Origin: Daedaleopsis sinensis
Lineage: Eukaryota > Basidiomycota > Agaricomycetes > Polyporales > Polyporaceae
Reading direction: 5' to 3'
Assembly: GCA_033807695.1 (NCBI GenBank)
Contig: CM066311.1
Location: forward strand, 1,612,001 to 1,676,000
Length of the DNA stretch: 64,000 nt
Shown here: positions 11,584 through 22,754 of the stretch, one piece after another
How the letters are laid out: each line of letters opens with the position of its first letter
Numbering within the stretch: position 1 is the stretch's first letter
Position numbers and translations under genes: made by a program
The notes under the pieces: model-generated
Databases searched by the model: none
Told to the model about the DNA's origin: nothing
The model's input: the letters and a program-made list of their open reading frames with translations, nothing else

Positions 11584-12022
11584 TTAACCAAGAGGATCCT
11601 TCAGGACTTGCGCGACAGTACCAAAGACATTCGGAGTCTGGCTGGCCGAGTTCGGCTTTGCACCAGGAGACTGTGCGATGCTCTGAGAAGACGTCGTAGT
11701 CGCGGATCGCGATTGTTGGGGTGGCACAGCGGTCCCGCCACTTAGGGCGCTGCCTGTCTGCGTCGTGGCCGAGGACTGCGTAGGGAGGGCGACGGACTGA
11801 GACGTCGTGTCTAGCGTCGATAGCAGCGCAGACAGCTTGCTGAAGTCTGGGGGGCCCAATCCCGTCGCCTAAAACAGATTATTAGTCTGGGTACTCAAGT
11901 AATGATCATCGCGCCAGGAGACACACCGCGTTCCAGCCTTGCAAGGGCAGAAATGCGTTTTGCGAGCACTTGAACGAGGGCTGGCGACCTGCGACGCCAT
12001 TATCGCCAGATTCATCGATCAT
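11584..12022 (-). pseudogene. Orphan C-terminal fragment of a sedolisin peptidase
   Basis: Two exons join across a normal intron (GTGTGT...TTTTAG at about 11928-11870) to read PSFKCSQNAFLPLQGWNA + ATGLGPPDFSKL. This matches the end of sedolisin/tripeptidyl peptidase S53 domains, where a GW-D-x-TGLG-P-F signature closes the fold. A preceding GDNG may be the ND(I/V)T-G-N-xC calcium-loop region with its cysteine lost. A Ser/Thr/Gln-rich extension of about 75 residues follows to the TAA. Upstream of ~12022 none of the catalytic domain is present, so this is a 3' remnant or a badly altered gene. Alternatively it is a small unrelated gene whose first exon I cannot place. Confidence 0.5.
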
Positions 12023-12641
12023 TATTGTCGGTTGACGGGACGGATGTAATACCCCAGTGTTGTTAACAGCATGTCTAGTCATACGCAGTATCAGTTCGCA
12101 CATCATCTAAAGTTTTGCGAATTTGGAAAACGCAATATGCTACAGCAACGAACATACCATTTCAGATGTTGTATCAATGATTCAGACAGTCAGGTATCGA
12201 GTCGTCCTATCTCCATCCACACTCCTTGTGTTAGACAGCGATCGGTAGACCGCACCGTTGAGCTCGATAGAAGGAGGAAGAGATGGCAAGCGCGTCACGG
12301 TCAGAAGGATCAGGCAGGGATCGGGCCGGCTAGGTCCTTGAGCGCTTCCAGTATTTATTCCAAGTCCTTGTGGTGGCTATGTTGTTTTTGCTCTTCCTAC
12401 TTGCCTCCTCGCTACATCTGCAACAACACAACGGGGTTTCAAAATGCCAGGCATGACTGATATTTTAATCCCGGGGACAGCGGTGGGTAAACAAGTTGAG
12501 GCGGACGGTCAAATGACCGCTATAAAGCCCACCTTAAATGCGATGAATAGAGTTCGGGGTCGAGTATATGCAAATAGCAGTCGGCGGTAGCAATACCGCA
12601 ACTTCTGCTCGTCCTCTTTCTTACCCGTCACCGGCACCCCA
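12023..12641. other. Intergenic, includes MFS gene upstream region
   Basis: No gene is supported. Transcription of the MFS gene probably starts in the 12.5-12.6 kb part. No sedolisin catalytic sequence was found on the minus strand here. Confidence 0.45.
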
Positions 12642-14759
12642 ATGTCTGTCGAGGAGAAAAACTCTGCGTCCGTTGACGAGAAAGCCGGGAGCGTCGATCG
12701 TGAGGCACTCACAGTCCCCACTGGCTCCGAGGAGTTCCCCCACACACCGGAGCAGGAGAGGCGGCTGGTGCGGAAGTTGGACTGGCGCATCATGCCAATT
12801 GCATGTATCATGTATCTCTTTGCTTGTGAGTGCCTTTGAACGTTGTGAAGCGCGCGATGTGTTAAGGGAAATGCGGAGAGACCTCGACAGAACGAACCTG
12901 GGCAATGCCCGCCTGCAGGGCCTTCCTCGCGACGTTCTTCACGGAGATCCGACCGGAGTGCTATTTGATTGGGTGAACTCTGCGTTCTTTTTTTCGTATG
13001 TGAGTGATGTTGCTATTTCGTTGACGGGCTCAAACGCGTATTCATCGATGTTCAGATTCTCTGCCAAGTCCCGGCAACTGTCCTCGCGAAGCTCTATCCA
13101 CCTCGGATATGGCTAGGATGTGCCGCCGTGGGATGGGGTCTTTGCTCGGTTCTAATGGTACGTAGATATGCGCATACATGCATACCACGCTCCCCGCCTG
13201 ATGTCTGTCAGTCAACGGCCTTCAACTTCGCCGGGCTGTTCGTCGCGCGCGTTGGGCTCGGTGTTTTCGAGGCTTGTTTTGGTCCAGGCATCCCTGTCTA
13301 CATGTGTATGTGCTTGCTCTGTGTCTGCGGAAGCATAGCGCTCACAGCTGTCTCACACAGCACTCTTCTACACGAAGGAAGAGATGGGCATGCGCATGGC
13401 GTATTGGTTCGGTTTCGCAGCAGTGGCCGGCGCTTTTAGCGGTTTGATCGCATTCGGTGTACAACATGTCCATGCAACTGTCGCAAACTGGAAGCTACTC
13501 TTTCTCATCGAGGGTATCCCGACGGTGATAATCGGGCTTCTGGCTATGGTACTTTTACCCGACCGTCCAGAAGAAACGACTCTGTTCGACGAGAAGGAAC
13601 GCGAGATTGCCTTGCATCGCGCGAACCGCGGTCTCAAGGCGGACACCGGACGAGTTGTGAACAAGGGTACGTTGCGTTGGTGATTTGTGAGCACCATGAC
13701 GGTGCTATGATGCTCACTTTGTCATTCAGCGCATATTCTCGCTGCTTTCAAGGATTGGAGGGTACGTCGTCTACATGGATCATTGGATGTGACAAATATC
13801 ACACAACTTACACCACCTCGCACTGGAATAGATCTACGCCGCTGGCGTCATCTACTTTGGAGCGAACTGTGCATTGGCGTCCATCTCAGCGTTTCTCCCC
13901 ACCATCATCACTACCTTTGGATACAGTAGGTTCATCCTCATAACCGGTGACTTCGACTGCTTGCTGACACTATCTCAGCGAATGCACTCGCGCAGTTGCT
14001 CACTGTCCCTCCATATGCGGTCACTGCGGTCTTCCTCTGCATGAACTCGTATATATCCGATCGCCTCCAGAGCCGTGGTGTCTTTGTGGCAGCTGTCAGC
14101 GCTCTGGCCGCAGTTGGCTACATGTGAGTGACTATTGAGAATGGCCCCCAGCGATGCTGACGATCACCTTCGAAGACTTCTGCTGACCGTACCCACGAAC
14201 AACCATGTCCGCTACTTCGCAGTGTTCTGCATTACGAGTGGAACTTACACGACGATCGGAATTATCATCGCCTGGTGTAAGTCTTGTTTAGCCCTGGGTT
14301 TGTGCCACAGATAGCTCACTAGCACCTTGTAGTCGCACACAACCTAGGTTCTGAGACGAAGAAGGCCACGGGCACCCCGATGTACATGGCGATTGGACAG
14401 TGCGGTAGTGTCCTGGGCTCACACATCTACCCATCGACAGAAGGTCCGCGTTACATGTGCGTCCACTCTGTGTCCGTGTCCGTGTCCAAACAATATTCTC
14501 ATTCGACCTTGTTGCCACAGTAAGGGCTTCGCGATCACCTGTGCTCTGCAGTTCCTTGCAGCTGTGTTCGCGATTATCCTCACAGTCTCGTACCGGATAG
14601 AGAACAAACGCAGGGATGCGAAGTACGGCAAACCTGACCCGAATGCGACTGTCGACACGACTGAACTTGCGGATAAGGTTTGTGGTAATTTGTTATTTAG
14701 TTGCGTTGTGTTCATGCTCGTGCTCGTTGTAGGCCCCGAACTTCCGATATGTGCCATAA
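12642..14759 (+). CDS. MFS transporter, allantoate permease (Dal5/anion:cation symporter) type
   Basis: Twelve exons (first 12642-12825, last 14733-14759) sum to 494 residues. After a polar N-terminus, ERRLVRKLDWRIMP leads into TM1. Exon 2 gives YLDRTNLGNARLQGL, the first-loop signature of the ACS/Dal5 branch of the major facilitator superfamily. Further TM segments include AGLFVARVGLGVFEACFGPG, WFGFAAVAGAFSGLIAFGV and LLFLIEGIPTVIIGLLAMVLLPD. A cytoplasmic loop rich in charged residues precedes the second six-TM half, and the C-terminal tail ends NFRYVP. These proteins import organic anions such as allantoate, nicotinate, pantothenate or small peptides across the plasma membrane by proton symport. 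The substrate cannot be read from sequence. Confidence 0.9.
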
Positions 14760-15319
14760 TGGCGCCCAACAGCCTAATGTTGGCCACGGGGATCACATTT
14801 CGCGCAATGTATGTAGCCTTGCGCGTACGCATAGACCCCTATGGTCGCATGGTTATTGCTTAGAGCAAAGGTTAGGTGTCGTTCTGCCTGGCGAACGGCA
14901 TATCCGGGTATGGATCACCACCGTGAAGTTGAGATCCTAGATTGAGCTTCACAAGGCGTGTCCTTATTGTTGCTGTTGACGACAAGCTGACTATGTGGAG
15001 GACCCGTAACCTTGACAATTGTACGGGCCGTGAGGGTATTTAATTCCCCAGGGCCCAGCCAGCCTCGAGGCTCGGGAGGATGCATGATGCATAAACCCCA
15101 GCGCTTATTATAGGCGAGTTAATTAGGACTGCTTACATAATCGAGCCTTGATCTTTTTCTCTCGACGTGCTCGTCGTCGGACGTCGTCTCTCTCCTCATC
15201 GCGTCGTGCCCGACCGGAACATCGCTCTCGACGCGCCATATACCTCCCCCCGGCGCGCGTGTCTTAGGCCAGGCAACCGACTCGACCACCACTTTCCTTA
15301 ATCTCCACACGCCCTCGCC
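14760..15319. other. Intergenic, includes upstream region of the Rrm4-like gene
   Basis: No coding sequence is supported. The last ~150 bp are CT-rich with ctctcctc runs, as usual in basidiomycete leader regions. Confidence 0.45.
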
Positions 15320-18300
15320 ATGTCGGACTACAACAGCCCGCCCCCGGAACAGCGTCCGCAGCCCCATCCGTACCTGCACGAGCCGCTGCTGTACATCTCG
15401 AACATCCCGCCGTTTGTGCGGGACGAAGATCTTGCGCTTGCATTGCAAACATGCGCGCCTTTCAGGCCGAATGTCCCGCGGGATGGGACGAACCGACCGC
15501 TGTCGGGCACGATCGAGTTCAAGTACCTCGAGAAGGGTGAGTGGCTGTTTCGATCTCTGATACAGAACGTCGGCTCGCGAGTGGTCGTTGGATGATGTCG
15601 TGGACACGAGGCGTGCTGGTCTGGTGCGGCGGGTCTGAAGGAAGGCAGGTCATCCGTCCTCGGATTACTGGAGCATGCGATGCGCTCTTCCTTCCGCCTC
15701 GAGCTGTGGCGACGCGATCCCATGAACGGCGTATACGAGCGATCCATACCCTGAACCCTCCGCGCACGCCTGATAAGTCGATGAACGGTCGAGGTGCCTA
15801 AGCTCCTCCCAAATTGTATTCCACGTGCGTTCCATGCTTTCAGCCTCAGTGTGCACGAATGGATGGTTGTCTTGGGACGTGTCCGTCGCTACGACCGATT
15901 TCAGCGTCGTTTGGCTGTTCTCCGTTCACCGTGGTTGCACTCCGCCCATTCTATGCCATAGATTTCGCCTGGGTCGTCCATCGGGTCATGACTGCTGGTG
16001 GGAGACTGCTTGGCATCTAGCTAAAACCATTCCGTGTATGCGCGCTTGCCAATGCGTGTTTGCTGAATTTGGCACAAGTGCGGGGGCAGCGCATCATCGC
16101 GCTTCAATGTGTCTCACGACCGTGATTATCTTGTTGCTTCTCGCAACACTGAACTGTTGATCCTGGCGTGTTCAAGACTGTGTTTTTTCTCGCTCTCTCT
16201 GGACTGCTCTTGTCTCAATATATGCTTACAATCCTCTCACACAGCGGAGAAGGCCCTCGCGACTCTGCAGAATCGCCCCATCCCTAACCTCCCGCAAACC
16301 GTCCTCCTTACGCTTTCACCATACCCTTCTACGACGCCACCCACACCATTGCCTCCGCCTAATGCCTCTCCACGACTCGTGAAGCAGCTTCCCCCTGGCT
16401 TCACTGATTCACAACTTTACGACCTGTTCCGCCCTTTCGGAGCGCTCGCCTCCGTACGAACTCCCGCCCCCTTTGGGAGGGATAATGGCATCATTGAGTT
16501 CTGGAGAGAAGAAGACGCACGGGAAGCAGAAGAATCGATGCACTGCGCGGAGGTCGAAGGGCATAATATTGTTGTGCAGATATATTTGCCACGCCGTGCC
16601 CCGGGCGTGGGGAGCGAGTTCAGTCCGAACGCGCCCTCGTTCGTGCCCAGTGGTTCGGTATTCCCATACCCTGCCCAGGTATGTCTTGAACATCTAGCGG
16701 TAGTGACTAGGATGGGTGGGTGACCATCGCCGTAGTATTCTCCTCCTCGGCCTGCGCCTTTCCCCAATCGCGGCCCTATGTTCATCCACGGTCCTGGCCA
16801 ACAGGTACAGTTGGCTCCCCCGATTGGACCTGGATCGACCAGCCACAGCGGTCTCATCGATCCTTGCAATCTCTTCATCAAAGTAGGTCTATATTTTGAT
16901 CTGCTGATAGCGTGTTCTCATCCTGTGGCTTAGAATCTTGATACCTCAATTGACTCAAATGGGCTTTTCACCCATTTCCGCAATGTAAGCTCGCTCGTCC
17001 CAGAAGAGTACCGTATACTGAACATTTCGTTTAACAGTTCGGGCAAATCGTCAGGTAGGTCTCTCTGCACACGCAATAGCGGCTTTCATTAAGTGTATGC
17101 AGCGCCCGTGTCATGCGTAACGAAGCAGGAGAAAGTAGAGGTTTCGGGTTTGTCTCCTACCAGACCCCCGATCAGGGTATGACAATGTGTGTGCGAGTCT
17201 TATCTGCTACTCACTCACATTTCACTTAATGTAGCGTCTGCCGCTATGAACGGCATGAACGGCGTCACTCTCGGCAACAAGCAACTCGTCGTCCGCTTAC
17301 ACGAACCGAAGCAGCTCCGACAAGAGAAACTAGCACATCGCTTTGGTGGTCATAATGGACATCCGCGCAGCAGCAGCGGTGCGACGAGCCCGACCGCCAG
17401 CGAGGCAGGAGAGAGCTATGCAGGGTGGCCCAGCCCAAGCAGTCATCCCGCTGTTCTTGGCTCCCCGGTGATGAGCCATTACGAACGGCCAGATCGTGGT
17501 CGTCGCAGCTCGGGTAGCTTCTACCACGTACGTGCATTTCGCATGACTACTATGTGTCCAAATCCCTGACGCATAAAACAGGCCGCGCTCACAGGAACCC
17601 TCAATCTGCCCATGCGCTACGACGATCTTTCTGCGCTCTCGCCAGTAGTCCGCAAAGAAGTGCTCACAGGCGAGTTGAGCAGGAGAATCAAATCGATGGA
17701 TGTCGTCGCGTCCGACGACCTCGATTCGGTGGTTCAGGGAATCATTGGCCTTTCGCTCAGCGAGGTCGTGCAAGGCATCGAAGACCCATCGAAATTGTCG
17801 GAGCAGATTCAGACCGTGAAGAAGTCGCTCAACCTGTCCAAGTCTTCCAAGTCCCCTTCTCCGTCTCCGGCTGCATCGCAGGACTCTCGACTACTCGATG
17901 TTGGGCCAAACGCTACTGCCTCGGCTCCTGATCACCCCTCGACACCGCTGTCTATGCCCGCGACGCTCTCGACGCCACCTAGGACCGAGTCACCTTCCGG
18001 TTCACTCACCACACCCCAGTCCGAGCGCGATCGCATGTTCGCCGCTGTCGCCAGGCTGGAATCTTCACAAGTTGCCGACCTCACCGACCTGCTCATGTCG
18101 CTGCCGAAGCGCGAACGCGCGATGTGTCTCTTCAACGTCGAAGTGCTCCGCGCAAAGCTCGCGGACGCGAAGCTCGTGCTCGAGGTCGACGACACCGAGG
18201 AGCAGACCCCCGCCGTGTCGACTGTGCCCGTTCCGCAGACGCCGCAACAGCGCAAGGTGTCGACGTCGTTCGACTCGCCCCAGACGCCCGACTTGTCGTC

Positions 18301-18831
18301 GCGCGGGCCGAGCGTCGCTGCGAGCCCGACGCCCGCAACGCCAAGCGCACCGACGGGAGGCGCGCAGGTGTACACGATTGCATCGCTCGCGCGCCTCCCC
18401 GCGTCGGAGATCATCAAGCTCGCGAACTCATCGTCTGCGACCGGTCTGCCGCTCCCCAAGGCAGACCCCATGGTCGTGAAGGCGACGGACGAGTTTATCG
18501 ACGGCTTGCTCGACAAGCCCGTCAACCAGCAGAAGCAGCAGCTGGGTGACAAGCTGTACGTATCTTCGTCTCTGCATCCAGTGAATTGTGCTCATGTGCC
18601 GTGCTCCGCAGGTGGCGCGTCGTGAAGGCTTTCGGTATCAAGGGAGCGGTATGTGCAATTCGTTCCACATTCGTATGCGAGTTGCTGACATGGCGGACCT
18701 CGCAATAGCCCAAGATCACTATCGCTCTTTTGGACCAGGACGATCTCCGTCCCCTTGCGCACTTGATGAACAGCTACCCGTCCGTGCTCAAGGAGAAGGC
18801 TCTCCTCGTCCAGGCAGCGCAAACGAAGTAA
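15320..18831 (+). CDS. rrm4: Rrm4-like mRNA transport protein: three RRMs and MLLE domains
   Basis: Ten exons (15320-15536, 16245-16678, 16736-16882, 16934-16984, 17038-17054, 17103-17176, 17235-17527, 17582-18555, 18612-18648, 18709-18831) sum to 788 residues. RRM1 starts PLLYISNIPPFV; RRM2 covers RLVKQLPPGFTDSQLYDLFRPFG; RRM3 has NLFIKNLDTSID and ESRGFGFVSY. The C-terminal half has three MLLE/PABC-like regions: around DLSALSPVVRKEVLTGEL, around DRMFAAVARLESSQVADL, and the final TDEFIDGLLDKP...WRVVKAFGIKGAPKITIALLD. In Ustilago maydis, Rrm4 rides on early endosomes through Upa1 binding to its MLLE domains and carries mRNAs along microtubules. Size and order match. Exon 5 is a 17-nt microexon inside RRM3, and intron 1 is unusually long (708 nt). 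Confidence 0.9.
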
Positions 18832-20069
18832 CCTCCTGCCGACTTGGTCACGTGCTCTATATACCATTGCTCTCACTCATCCTATCGTCTGATCCCCGCA
18901 CGTCCCTCGCGAAGAAGAGCTTGGGCAAATCTACAATGTACCTACAACGGTCGTCCGCACGCCAACCCAGTCTGCGCCCTCGTCGCGCTGAACGGTCTCG
19001 TCTGGACTACAAACGTCTGCTAACTGTCGCGATCCTGCTTTCTCTCTCTCTGCCCCCAATTCCACCCACGTCCTCACACTGTCTCTCTCTATCGTCTAAT
19101 GGAATACCTGCGGCCGTCGTTGCACACCTACACGTTCCCACGTCTCCGCCACTACTTGCTTGATCTCGATTCTCTGTTTTCTATCCGGCTCCGGCTCGCA
19201 TTGCGCAATACCACCACTTGTTCTGTACGCCGCGCGGCGTCCCCACATTCTGTCCGTAGGATCACACATTCCGCTTCTGCGCTCTACATAGTACATACAT
19301 CTTGTTACGACCTTTTACGACCCGTTGCATTCCGCTCCGCTGCTGTGCGTTTTTCTGTGCATGCCCTCGCCCTGCCCCACCTGTCCCCCCACTTACCTCG
19401 CGTACCTGCCTTTCCACTCCCCTTATCTACCTACCCCCTGCTGTACCCGCGACCCCGCGACATGCTGAGAATGAAGAAAGTGCTTGTCGCATACGGGTTC
19501 GGATGGCTGACATGTGCTCAGGTCTGGGCATGCAGGGTGGCCTGATTGCGACCCCGGAACGACTCTAGAGAGGTGACCATATTCTTTTTCGTCTGCTAAG
19601 TGATTGTCAACAGCGGCCCCATATTTCCCTGCATCCGTCTTCAAGCTTCAGAGCTTGCACTCCCGCCCGCCGGGCCGCCATCCGATGAGGAAGTGATAAA
19701 ATACTGACCAATATTGGCCAAACAGAGGATCTGTTACTTCCCGAAAAATTGAGGTAAGTTACAACGCTACTACTAGTCGTATTCTGACCGATGATTCAAG
19801 CTGTTCCTCTCGTACAAGAAGGACTTCCATTGTCAACTACGACTAACAGCTATTCGGGAGGACTTTGACAATTCTTCCACAACTTGAACGCTGTCCTGAT
19901 GTAGTCTGCCGGTCCCGGCTCCATGTGTTCGTACGTTGCTTGAAAAATTCGTATTTGTTGCGGCAGTATACTCACTCGCCTGCTCATCCCGTGTAACAGT
20001 TCAAGCTCGACCATCATGGACCCTGCACCGGCGTTGCCAGGTCCGACCGACTGCACTTTTGCGAGATTG
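18832..20069. other. 3' flanks and intergenic DNA, no gene seen
   Basis: The first ~600 bp are pyrimidine-rich and look like a long 3' UTR of the Rrm4-like gene. The part from 19.6 to 20.07 kb is the 3' flank of the HET gene. An additional 3' exon of that gene in 19850-20056 cannot be excluded, but I have no homology for it. Confidence 0.45.
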
Positions 20070-21544
20070 TCAGCTCGCAGAGTGTCCGGGTCGCTGACTC
20101 CGATCAGCGCTGATCATAGGTATCTTTCTTGCAGTGTTGAGTATGTGCACCTCGTCCATCTTCATCGCACCAATGTGCACCGCGATCACACTCTCTGGCA
20201 GGGCCACCACGCGGACCTGCCAGTCACGATACAGCGTGCGGAACTGCCACAGCTGGTCCACGGAGAACTCGCGCCCGCCGCGCTCTGCTGTCCCGGGCTC
20301 GCGCGTCATGACAAGCGACAGCACTCGGCCCTCGTGGTCTTCGCACGCGAGCAGACCGAGGTAGTACACGCGCGAGATGCGGTCGCGCTTGTCGTACACT
20401 CGAAAGCACAGCATCGGTAGCTGGGTGTGCATCCCGTGGTTCGTCAGCGTCATCGACGGCTGCAGTGCGCCCTCCCCTGACGCAGCTATCCCAGTGCGCT
20501 CCGCGAGCCGGGCGAAGCTCCCCGCGGAGACGATGCCCGAGCATCGGCTGAAATGCACGGGTCTGTCTGCGAAGAGCGTCGGGCTGGGGCGCTCGTGGCT
20601 CGCCGCGGCGGCCGACTGGGACGGCCGCTCCCAGTACGCGTGAGTAATGTTCTCCCACTCGAGGATGCCGCCCCACGCAAATATGCTTTGGTCTCCGGTG
20701 TGCGCGAGGACCGCGTGCTGGAGGCGCATGAACGCCTGTGTGCCCTCGCCGTAGAGCACGGGGATGTGCACGCCGAAGAGGCCCATGAGCGCGTACGCCT
20801 CGTCCTCGACCAGCGTCGCTCTGCGGGGCGCGGCCCAGGACAGGCGGCGCGCGACGCTAATCGTGCCGAGCGGGGTCTCGTGCAGGAGGACGCCGGCGGG
20901 GATGTCCGTGATGTCTTGCAGGAGATCGGCGAGGGACGCCTTCGTGCCGAGGACCTCCCATCGGTGCGAGAGGAAGACGACGGTCGGGGGAGCGAGGAGC
21001 TCCTGGAGCGTCCAGCTGCGCGTGAACCACACGCTTCGGCGGAACGCAGAGAACGGCAAGCGCGGGTCCTCGCTCGCGTTCGTGTCTGGCAAAAGCACGT
21101 AGCACACGGCTGCGGCGGCGTACCAATCGTGCATGGAGTTGAGCGCGTCCGCGAGCTCGGCGGGGCGGGTTTTGTCGATGCAGCAGGTGTCTATCCACGC
21201 ACGCGCGTAGCCGTTGGTATGTGCGAGGGTACAGAAGGCACGGAGCTTTTGTAGCTTGTGTTCGGCGGGCCCTGCAATCGCCCGGGTCGTCCATCGGACA
21301 CTCCTGCGAGAGGTGCGGGAGTGGGGCGTCGCGCTTCCAGATTGTGAATGCATCGCGCGGACCTCCTGCGTGGACAGTAAACTATCGTGAGTGGCTCGTG
21401 CTATAGGAGGAGGGCACCGCGAGGACGTACTTGGAACGTCAGCTCGCCATCTGTGTGCCAGACATGCGATAGAATCGCGTAGCGTTCTTGTTTTGGGTCT
21501 GCGACCCAAATCAACTCGAATGTCAAGGTGTCGAGTAGCCACAT
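20070..21544 (-). CDS. HET-domain protein 1 (heterokaryon incompatibility type)
   Basis: Two exons (21544-21431, 21365-20070) encode 469 residues. The start MWLLDTLTFEL was preferred to an in-frame ATG 54 bp upstream because HET proteins in this group begin with M-(R/W)-LL-(D/N)-T. HET-domain motifs are all present: YAILSHVW, ARAWIDTCCIDK, FTRSWTLQELLAP, and EDEAYALMGLFGVHIPVLYGEG. The C-terminal ~180 residues carry no domain I know. HET domains are execution modules for programmed cell death after non-self recognition in fungi; most mushroom paralogues are uncharacterised. It has the same organisation as the second HET gene at 40-42 kb (same intron position), so they are paralogues. Confidence 0.92.
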
Positions 21545-22323
21545 CTGTCTTAGAGGGAACTTGCTACGGACGCGAGAGGTGAGATTGGGGTTCCTCACCG
21601 CTGTTGCACTAGCTGCGGCGGTCGATAGTGGGAAGAGAAGAGTAGTTACACGGGCAGAAAGCCGGTATCATTTAAAGTCTTGCAGATTTCAGGCCTGTGT
21701 GCTGGCCGCCGAGGCCATCATCAACTCGGATCGATGTCCGAATCATCGCGTGTTGTCGTGCTGGCTGGTGGACAACAACTTCAGCCTGCAGGCTGAGCGC
21801 GTGGCCTCGAGTCAGGGATTTGGGTTTCTTTCAGCCTGAGCCAGAATTCGATCGGATCAGTACGGTACATGCTGAACAAGCTGCTAACCTGTAAAAGGTC
21901 CGCACGGAGACCCGAGATAGCTAGTAAAATCCTTTCTTCTTCCTTCAATGGGTAGTAGACCATTCGGCAGGTGGGCTGCCAGATAATGCCCTCGGCGCGG
22001 AGTGGTAAGTAGTACCATCGTAGTGTTGTTCGGCGTACATCATGATATTTGAAGTCGCAAGCAGTGGATGGGAAGAGTAATCCATAGATTTCTGTAAGCT
22101 AGGCCCAGGTCAATCTGCCCAAACTGTAGGGGTTCTCCGAGTCTAATAGTAGCTCTATCTCAAATGCGTACGTATCGCCAACGGAGTTCGCCCCCGCGGA
22201 AGTCCATTTGTGCAGGCGGAGGTTACACTCGCCGAATTCCGGTGATAGCTTAAACAACGTCTCAACGTTAGGGAAGAGATACCGGTGATACCCCCCGCAG
22301 TCTACCCAGGGAACGTGTAGTCT
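21545..22323. other. HET1 upstream region with unassigned minus-strand reading frames
   Basis: Minus-strand frames around 21781-21963 (containing YYPLKEEERILLAISGLRAD) and 22099-22320 look somewhat protein-like. They match nothing I recognise and do not splice convincingly to HET1 or to the sedolisin piece. Confidence 0.35.
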
Positions 22324-22754
22324 TGAGCCGGTTGCCTTCAAGTGGGTGAATTCCTAAAAAGCAGCCCCAAGTATCAGGTCAACTCTGGCCAATGGCGCAT
22401 GAACGCTGAGCTACGCCCCAGAGATAGTTATATCTTCTCGAACGAAGCCGTGGCCGTAGAGCCAGGATGTCACGGCTGTGATACTCTTAGCCCGCGGTGC
22501 AGCATATTTGTCGGCCTAATTTCCGAGTCATGCAGCATTCAGCAAGATTTTAAATATCCATGAGAACCTATATGACACACCTCGTTCTTGGTAAGATGTT
22601 GTCCGTAGGAAGGGCTCGATGGGTTGCTGGTGTCCAGGAGGATGTCGCGGAGTGCGGTCGTGTTGGTGCGTGGAACGACTATGTTGAGAGGGATCGATGT
22701 GTCGGCGGGCAGAGGAGTTCCCGACGCCGGGTGATATCCTCTTGTCTCCCCTAG
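22324..22754 (-). pseudogene. Displaced copy of the 5' part of the sedolisin pseudogene
   Basis: This ~430 bp block is nearly identical, in opposite orientation, to 38141-38572. It contains the sedolisin prosegment region (SNPSSPSYGQHLTKNE, a small intron, ADKYAAPRAKSITAVTSWLYGHGF). It shares the same internal TAG in place of the Trp expected after ISGA, and has a few extra small indels. Homology to the sedolisin stops abruptly on both sides, so it is a truncated, non-functional fragment. Confidence 0.85.

Noticed and set aside
17898..18549. Long Arg/Ser-rich alternate frames inside the Rrm4-like gene
   Set aside because: They are shadows of the large GC-rich exon 8, whose own frame carries the MLLE-like motifs.
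21401..21598. Upstream ATG at 21598 as the HET1 start
   Set aside because: It adds 18 residues lacking similarity, while M at 21544 begins the usual M-x-LL-DT N-terminus of HET proteins.
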